A DNA stretch of 64,000 nucleotides from NCBI GenBank assembly GCA_019916065.1, contig CM034244.1, forward strand, positions 23,180,471 to 23,244,470. Direction: 5' to 3'. The translations under genes were made by a program, and so were the position numbers. This DNA is from Vitellaria paradoxa. Its lineage: Eukaryota > Streptophyta > Magnoliopsida > Ericales > Sapotaceae. Shown here piece after piece: positions 57,509-64,000 of the stretch. Each line of letters opens with the position of its first letter. Position 1 is the first letter of the stretch. Under the pieces are notes generated by a model that was given only the letters and a program-made list of their open reading frames with translations, did not search any database and was not told the origin of the DNA.

Positions 57509-58080
57509 CTCACTTAGAGTGTCTGTGGAGTCCCAAAAGGATAAAATGTCATTACTATAAAAAGTAGTGCCATATGCAAAACACCTAGTCTTAAACTTTA
57601 CCTCCTCATTATAGGGTGGTTGGTCCTATCCCATTCGAGAATGCACGATCTAACTTGCAGTCAACAACTCAGTGCCTTTGTCCCCTAATTAGATAAAATT
57701 TCAACAACATGTCCGCGTGGTTCTCCAAGTACACGGCACACAGACGACATCAGTCGTACTCTGTGTATGCACCCGGAGAACAATAGGACGTCAACCGAAA
57801 CTTCATCTAACATAGGACAGTACATGAGTTGTTGAAGGCAGGATCGATAATTGCATTCCCAAATTGTCCAAACTGGACAATTCAAGAATCGCATATATCA
57901 ATCTCCGCATGTTCATTAAAAGAACAATGAATCTGGTCGAAGACCTAATCTATTGCCTAAGGATGACCAAACGGGTGGCGTACGAGATTCTCAAACAGGT
58001 CTAAGTTTCACTAATGTATGCAAATGAATAAAATAAAGTAGTTCTCAATCTCTGTTTCTTTTCTAACTTAGAATAAAGTA
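57509..58080 (-). other. 5' flank of the CACTA 2 transposase gene
   Basis: No recognised domain. A 69-codon minus-strand frame (57894-57685) has no family resemblance I can name and may be leader or chance. The promoter of the transposase is expected here. Confidence 0.35.
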
Positions 58081-58089
58081 TTTACAAAT

Positions 58090-59270
58090 ATTTTTTATTG
58101 GGCTCAAACAGCATATTGACAACAAGCCCAAGTTAGATTAGGGAGATTGTGTATTTGTTACGAATTTAACATATTTGATTTGGCCCAACCAGGATATTGG
58201 TTTAGGCCCAAGAAAGATTGGGGGATTGTGAATTAGATATGAATTAGGCTTAGGCAATAATTTTATTATTAATTAACTATTGCCGCTTATCTAATTAATT
58301 ACTATATCATTGCGTAAATTACCTAGAAATAATATTATAATATTATTATTTGACCTAATTTTCTTATCGTATTCATATTGGATTGGACTGGGCCCAAGAT
58401 ATTGGATTGGGCCCAGACAAGATTAGGGGTTTACTTTTAATTAGTAATTGAACTAATTAAATATTATTAATTAACTACTACTGCTAGTCTATTTAATTAC
58501 TATATTATTCCATAAATTACCTACAAACAATATTATAATATTATTATTTGACCTAATTTTCTTATCGTATTCATATTGGATTGGACTGGGCACAAGAAAG
58601 ATATTGGATTTGGCCCAAGCAAGATTTAGGGTTTACTTTTAATTAGTAATTAAACTAATTAAATATTATTAATTAACTACTACTGCTCGTCTAATTAATT
58701 ACTATATTATTTCGTAAATTACCCAGAAATAATATTATAATATTATTATTTGACCTAATTTTCTTATCGTATTCGTATTGAATTGGACTGGGCGCAAGAA
58801 AGATATTGGATTTGGCCCAGGCAAGATTAGGGGTTTACTTTTAATTAGTAATTAAACTAATTAAATATTATTAATTAACTACTGCTGCTCGTCTAATTAA
58901 TTACTATATTATTCCGTAAATTACCTAGAAACAATATTATAATATTATTATTTGACCTAATTTTCTTATCGTATTCGTATTGGATTGGACTGGGCGCAAG
59001 AAAGATATTGGATTAGGCCCAGGCAAGATTAGGGGTTTACTTTTAATTAGTAATTAAACTAATTAAATATTATTAATTAACTACTACCGCTCGTTTAATT
59101 AATTACTATATTATTCCGTAAATTACCTAGAAATAACATTATAATATTATTATTTGACTTAATTTTCTTATCGTATTCATATTGGATTGGACTGGGCCCA
59201 AGAAAGATATTGAATTGGGCCCAGGCATGATTAAGGATTTAGTTTTGGATTGGGCGAAAGGATTAGAGTT
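58090..59270. repeat. Tandem array of about 200-bp units in CACTA 2
   Basis: The marker 'ttcttatcgtattc' recurs at 58361, 58559, 58761, 58963 and 59165, spacings 198, 202, 202 and 202. Units carry 'ggattggactgggc', 'ttacttttaattagtaatt' and 'attaactactactgctcgtc'. A more diverged partial unit lies at about 58130-58320. Confidence 0.9.
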
Positions 59271-59799
59271 AATTGTTGTTATTCAAAAAAATAACACTTA
59301 AATAAACTATCCGAAGATCAGATATACAACAAATTAAATAATACGATACAAATTAAATAAATTAACAATAAATATTATGAACAATTCAATATTTGCTCAT
59401 TATAACATAAATCAAATTATGATTTCAAACAATAAAAGTATTTTCAATAATTTGAGTAACCAGCTATTACAATATTAATTGAAACAATCTAATTTGACCT
59501 AAATTAATTATATTATCAATATTCTAATTCGTTATTTAATATTTTAACTAATATTAATATTTAATGAATCTAAAAATTATAATTTAATATTATTATTTAC
59601 CTAATCTTACTATTTTTAGTATTATTGTTTAATTCAAAATATATAAATTAACAACAAATATTACGATATTAATATTTTTTAATATTATTGTTTCCTATTT
59701 ATGCTACTTTTTATTTAATATTTTTCATAATATTAATACTGAACGCCAAATATATATATAAATTATCTAATAAAATTATTTTTAATAATTTAAGTAAAT

Positions 59800-60830
59800 G
59801 TAAACATTATCTTATTAGAACTTAATTTTAATTTATATCTGTAAGTAAATGTAAACATTATTTAATATTAATATTTACGTAATCTTAATATGTTTAATAC
59901 TATTGTCTAACATTATAAATATCATAATATAATTAAATTTCCCTTAGGTAACGTTCATTAATTTAATTAATTTCGGTAAGGTAATAACATTAATTAATCT
60001 CCTCAACGTAATGTTAATTAATTTTAATATCATAATATAATTAATTTATTTTAAAATTTTATAATATAATTTAATTTTAATATTAAGGTGACGTTAATTA
60101 ATATTATTTTTCATGATTGTTTTAGTAAATGATAATAATATATTTAAATTATTTAAAAAATTATATTATCTTATTAGAACTTAATTTTAATTTATATTTG
60201 TAATGAACCTGCAAGTTATAATTTAATATTAATATTTACTTAATCTTAATATTTTAATACTATTGTCTAACATTATAAATATCATAATATAATTAAATTT
60301 CCCTAAGGTAACATTCATTAATTTAATTAATTTCGGTAAGGTAGTAACATTAATTAATCTCCTTAACGTAATGTTAATTAATTTTAATATCGTAATATAA
60401 TTAATTTATTTTAAAAATTTATAATATATTTTAATTTCATTAAGGTAACGTTAATGAATATTTTTCATGATTGTTTTAGTAAATGATAATAATATATACA
60501 AATTATTTAATAAATTATATCATCTTATTAGAACATAATTTTAATTTATATTTTTAATGAACCAATAAGTTTTAATTTAATATTAATATTTAATTAATTC
60601 TCATATTTTTAATATTATTGTCTAACATGATAAATATCATAATATAATATAGTTTCCTTAAGATAAGTTAATTTATTATAACTTAATTTTAATTTATTTA
60701 TTTAATGAACCTACAAGTTATAATTTAATATTAATATTTACTTAATTTTCATATTTTTAATGTTATTGTCTAACATTATAAATATCATAATATAATTTAA
60801 TTTCCTTAAGGTAAGTTAATCAATTTATTT
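59800..60830. repeat. AT-rich tandem repeat with about 355-bp period in CACTA 2
   Basis: 'cttattagaac' recurs at 59811, 60170 and 60524, each followed by the same order of motifs ('tattgtctaacattataaat', 'atttcggtaaggta', 'cgtaatgttaatt'). The last unit is shortened. Confidence 0.75.
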
Positions 60831-62186
60831 TTAAAAATTATACATTTATGTATTTATAATTCCATATATTTTACTTTAATATTGTTCATATTTAAAATTA
60901 ATTTCTTAATTGTTTAATCATTACTTCAAAAGCAAATCATATTAAATATTATTTTTCATGTTTTTATATTTTTAAATATGATAACTATTTCACTCAATGA
61001 TAATAATATATATAATTTATTAAAGTAAAATTATTTAATAAATTATATTTTCTTGCAAAGAGATAATTTCAATTCACATTTTTAAATTTAAAAAAAAATA
61101 AGCATTCACTCTTTTATAATTTAAAAAAATTATATTTCAATCAAAATATTTTTTCTTTTATTAATACTGATTTTTAATACTTAATTTTATTATTTTGAAT
61201 ACCTACTTTAAATATTTGAATTTAAAAATAATTTTAAACTTAATTTAATAAAACATTCGCTCCGTTATGATTTCAAATTTTTAGTTCAACAAAATAAAAA
61301 AAAAGTCCAAAATTACATTTCTCTTTTTAAAACTATGTTCATAATTATTTTAACCAATATTTTGTTGCCTTTCACTCATACTTAATTAAAATTATTTTTA
61401 TAGTTAGTTTAATAAATGATAATAAAAGATATAAATTGACAAAAAAATTATATTTTATTATATTGCTTGTTACGCATTAATTAATGGTATTTTCAATTTT
61501 CTAATCTAATAATACTTTTTAAATTTAAAAAAATTAAACATTCCTCATTAAAATTAAAAATAGCAAAATAAAAAAAATTTAAAAAAACAGCAAAATAAAA
61601 AATTTTAAAAAAATACATTACACAGTAAAAAAAAAAAAAAAAAATTGACAGCAACATCCAACATCAACAACCACCATCCAACATCCAACATCAACATCAA
61701 CATCCAACATCAAACAACCAACAACATATTTACAAAATTAACAAATTAATGAGTAACTAAAAAAAACACACACAAACAATAATATATACATGCATGCATG
61801 GATGAATCATCAAAAACCCCAACCAAAAAAATAAAAAAAATATTTACATTAATCTAATAATAAACATGAAAAAATCAAAAAATAAAAAAAAAAATTCAAA
61901 CTAAAAAAAAAAAATCAAACCTGGTGGTGTAGTGGTGAGACCTCCAAAAAACTCTTATACAAAAAAAAAAAAAACGTTAGTGAGAGAGCAAGAGAGAGAG
62001 TGAGAGAGCTAGAGAGGGAGCTTACCTTACTAGCGGATGCGGTGGGTGTCCGGTGACGGCAGCGGCAGCAGACGGATACGAGAGAGGCAGGGGGAGAGAG
62101 GAGAGAGCGCACGGGAGGGAGAGGAAAAAGAGGGAGGGAGGGAGGGAGAGGAAAAAGAAAGGGGCGTTCTACTCGATATAATTCAG
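60831..62186. other. AT-rich interior of CACTA 2 without genes
   Basis: A/T-rich with A-runs (61626-61644, 61882-61915), a short 'catccaacatcaac' repeat cluster (61650-61730) and a GA-rich block (61980-62160). No credible frame was found. The open frame over the GA/GC block reads as low-complexity. Confidence 0.6.
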
Positions 62187-62409
62187 GTATTAGCGACCGC
62201 TTTAAGCGGTCGTTAATTCTGTCACCAAAAATGTATTACTGACCGCTTTTAGCAGACGCCTGAATTTTTCCGTCGCCGATCCCTTGTCGCACAGGAATAG
62301 CGACGGCCATTAAAGCAACCGCCCAAAGCGGTCGCTAATAACCTTATAGCGACCGCCAGAAGCGGTCGCCCGAGTTTTCCATTTACCGATTGGCTAATCT
62401 CTAGTAGTG
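62187..62409. repeat. Subterminal repeats and right tip of CACTA 2
   Basis: Copies of GCGACCGCTTTAAGCGGTCG, 'gcgaccgccagaagcggtcg' and GCGACGGC mirror the array at 51374-51800. The right tip ...CTAGTAGTG ends at 62409, followed by the GGA duplication. Confidence 0.9.
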
Positions 62410-64000
62410 GGAAAAGTGCCATTTCATGGTATAATAGGGGATTGTTTTAGGACATATAGTGTCATTCGTGGGATTGAGGCAGACAAAGCAAAAGTGGAAA
62501 TCATTCAAAACTTACCTACCCCTCGATGTGTGAAGGATGTGAGATCATTCCTTGGACATGCCAGGTTCTACTGATAATTCATTCAGTCCTTTAGCTCTCT
62601 TACCCGACCCCTATGCTCACTGTTGTCCAATGATGTTCCATTTGAGTGGACAACATCATACCAAGGGACATTCGACCGGCTTAAACAATTGCTCACCACC
62701 GCTCCTATTATCCAAAGCCCGGATTGGTCCCTACCATTCGAGCTTATGTGTGATGCAAGTGATTTTATAGTGGGTGCAATCTTAGGGCAATGAAAGGAGA
62801 GAAGACCATGTGTTATTTACTACGCTAGTAAGACTCTAAATGAAGCTCAAATTAATTATACCACCATTGAAAAAGAGCTTCTAGCAGTAGTTTTTGCCCT
62901 AGACAAGTTTGGGTCATATTTGGTAAGATCTCATGTTACGGTGTTTACAGACTATGCGGCCTTGAAATATCTTCTTTCCAAGCAAGAGGCCAAACCCCGT
63001 CTAATTAAATGGATGTTACTCCTTCAAGAGTTTGATTTAGAAATCAAGGATAAGAAAGAAGTAGAGAATGTGGTAGCTGACCATTTGTCTAGATTACCTC
63101 AGCTTGTGTCCAACTTTGATGACCTACCAATTAATGAGCATTTTCCGGATGAGCACATCATGCATGTTAGCACCAATCCTTTGGTCCAGTCTCCATGGTA
63201 TGCAGACATTGCCAATTTCTTAGTGACTAGCTAAGTACCTTCCCATTGGACAAAGGTTGATAGAGGTAAGTTTTTATGCAATGTGCGTAATTTCTTTTGG
63301 GATGAGCCTTACCTCTACAAGTATTGTCCAGACCAAACTGTGAGGAGATGCATTCCCGACCATGAGATTCATAGTGTCATTGAGTTTTGTCACACTTTAG
63401 CTTATGGAGGCCACTTCTCTTTAAAGAAAACCACCGCTAAGATCCTTCAAAGCGGATTTTATTGGCCTTCCATGTTTAAAGATGTGTATAACTATTGCTT
63501 GAGATGTGATCGTTGCCAACGCTTAGGAGCCCTATCAAAGCATAATGAGATGCCCCAAAATCCTATCATCATTTTAGAAATCTTTGATTGTTAGGGGATA
63601 GATTTTATGGGCCCATTCCCTAAGTCGTTTGGTTTTGAGTATATCTTGGTGGCCATAAACTATGTGTCCAAATGGGTAAAGGCCATTGCTACTTGCACCA
63701 ATGACCACCAGGTCGTGGTCAAGTTCCTAAAAGAACACATTTTCTCTCATTTTGGGATGCCACGGGCAATCACTAGTGATGAAGGGAAACAATTTTGCAA
63801 TCGGCCAGTTGGTATCCTAATGCAAAAATATGGCGTGACGCATAAAGTGTGAACTACTTATCACCCACAAAATAGTGGCCAAGTTGAATTGGCAAATAGG
63901 GAGATAAAGGGTATTCTTAAAAAGACTGTCAATCACACTCGTAAGGATTGGTCTTTGAGACTGGTCAATACATTGTGGGCATACCGGACGGCTTATAAAA
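62410..64000 (+). pseudogene. pol of element B after the CACTA insertion (RT end, RNase H, integrase)
   Basis: Continues the RT of 28185-29788 without loss: 'CVKDVRSFLGHARFY' (62527), RNase H 'WSLPFELMCDASDF' (62728) and '[12 protein letters not shown]' (63080), integrase zinc finger ('HEIHSVIEFCH', '[16 protein letters not shown]'), core '[14 protein letters not shown]' (63595), '[13 protein letters not shown]' (63770) and 'GQVELANRE' (63880). It runs off the window. Several stops interrupt it, for example TAA at the end of 'FLVTS' and TAG for the tryptophan before 'GIDF'. One histidine-region change is visible (LAYGGHF instead of LACGGHF). The 3' half of B, including its other LTR, must lie to the right. 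Confidence 0.9.

Larger units (their letters stand above)
29789..62409 (-). mobile_element. CACTA (En/Spm) transposon 2, inserted in the RT of B
   Basis: Left end CACTACTGGAAAGGGC (29789), right end ...AATCTCTAGTAGTG (62409), so the two tips are inverted copies with a few mismatches (CACTACTGGAAA against CACTACTAGAGA). The 3-bp duplication GGA flanks it (29786-29788, 62410-62412), and removing the element restores the RT reading 'NWEKCHFMV' of the family. Genes lie on the minus strand. The span is 32.6 kb, but 21.5 kb belongs to an inserted LTR and its contents. The element itself is about 11 kb. Confidence 0.93.

Noticed and set aside
58090..59270. CRISPR-like array
   Set aside because: Units are about 200 bp, contiguous, without unique spacers, in a plant transposon.
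61915..62112. 65-codon minus-strand frame near the right end of CACTA 2
   Set aside because: Serine/leucine-rich product of GA/CT repeats with no family resemblance.

Overview
The window is intergenic repeat DNA from a flowering plant. I see no host gene, tRNA, rRNA or CRISPR array. The evidence for a plant is the set of element families: Athila-clade Ty3/Gypsy retrotransposons with a tRNA-Asp primer site and a FMDDFS reverse transcriptase motif, CACTA (En/Spm) transposons with TNP2, DUF4218-like, DUF4216 and Transposase_24-type proteins, plant L1-type LINEs with zf-RVT/RVT_3 or DUF4283/CCHC domains, and a Helitron. I cannot name the species.

Left part (1-11972): a 3' piece of a LINE (1-2426, + strand), a probable solo LTR on the minus strand (2428-3986), about 600 unexplained bases, a decayed minus-strand CACTA element (4600-9327), and a minus-strand Athila-type fragment C with gag, primer site and a complete 5' LTR (9735-11972). 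C sits in the protease region of the next element.

Middle and right (11973-64000): one nest of insertions whose borders can mostly be read to the base. A decayed minus-strand Athila-clade pol (D, 21349-23718) received two plus-strand elements of one family: A (11973-21348, protease to 3' LTR) and B (5' LTR from 23719, resuming at 62410-64000). The LTR of B was split by a LINE derivative carrying only ORF1 (23742-26374, 9-bp duplication). The reverse transcriptase of B was split by a second CACTA element (29789-62409, 3-bp duplication GGA). Near its left tip, that CACTA element holds a solo LTR (29813-51368, duplication ATTAG). That LTR holds a second solo LTR of the same family (32448-51033, AGCAT). 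The second LTR holds a full-length young Athila element E (33174-49148, ACAAC). The integrase of E holds a non-autonomous Helitron (39704-41872, inserted exactly between A and T). This gives seven nested levels.

Elements E and A share one plan: gag-pol, a spacer, a third reading frame (putative plant transposon protein family), a long noncoding tail, a polypurine tract, and the LTR. In both, the spacer before the third frame carries palindromes of the kind found upstream of that family's LTR TATA box, followed by a good splice donor and acceptor that end just before the ATG. This suggests a separate, spliced transcription unit for the third frame and is the most interesting signal in the window. 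Nearly all coding regions carry stops or frameshifts. The LTRs of E differ by only about five substitutions, so E itself moved very recently.
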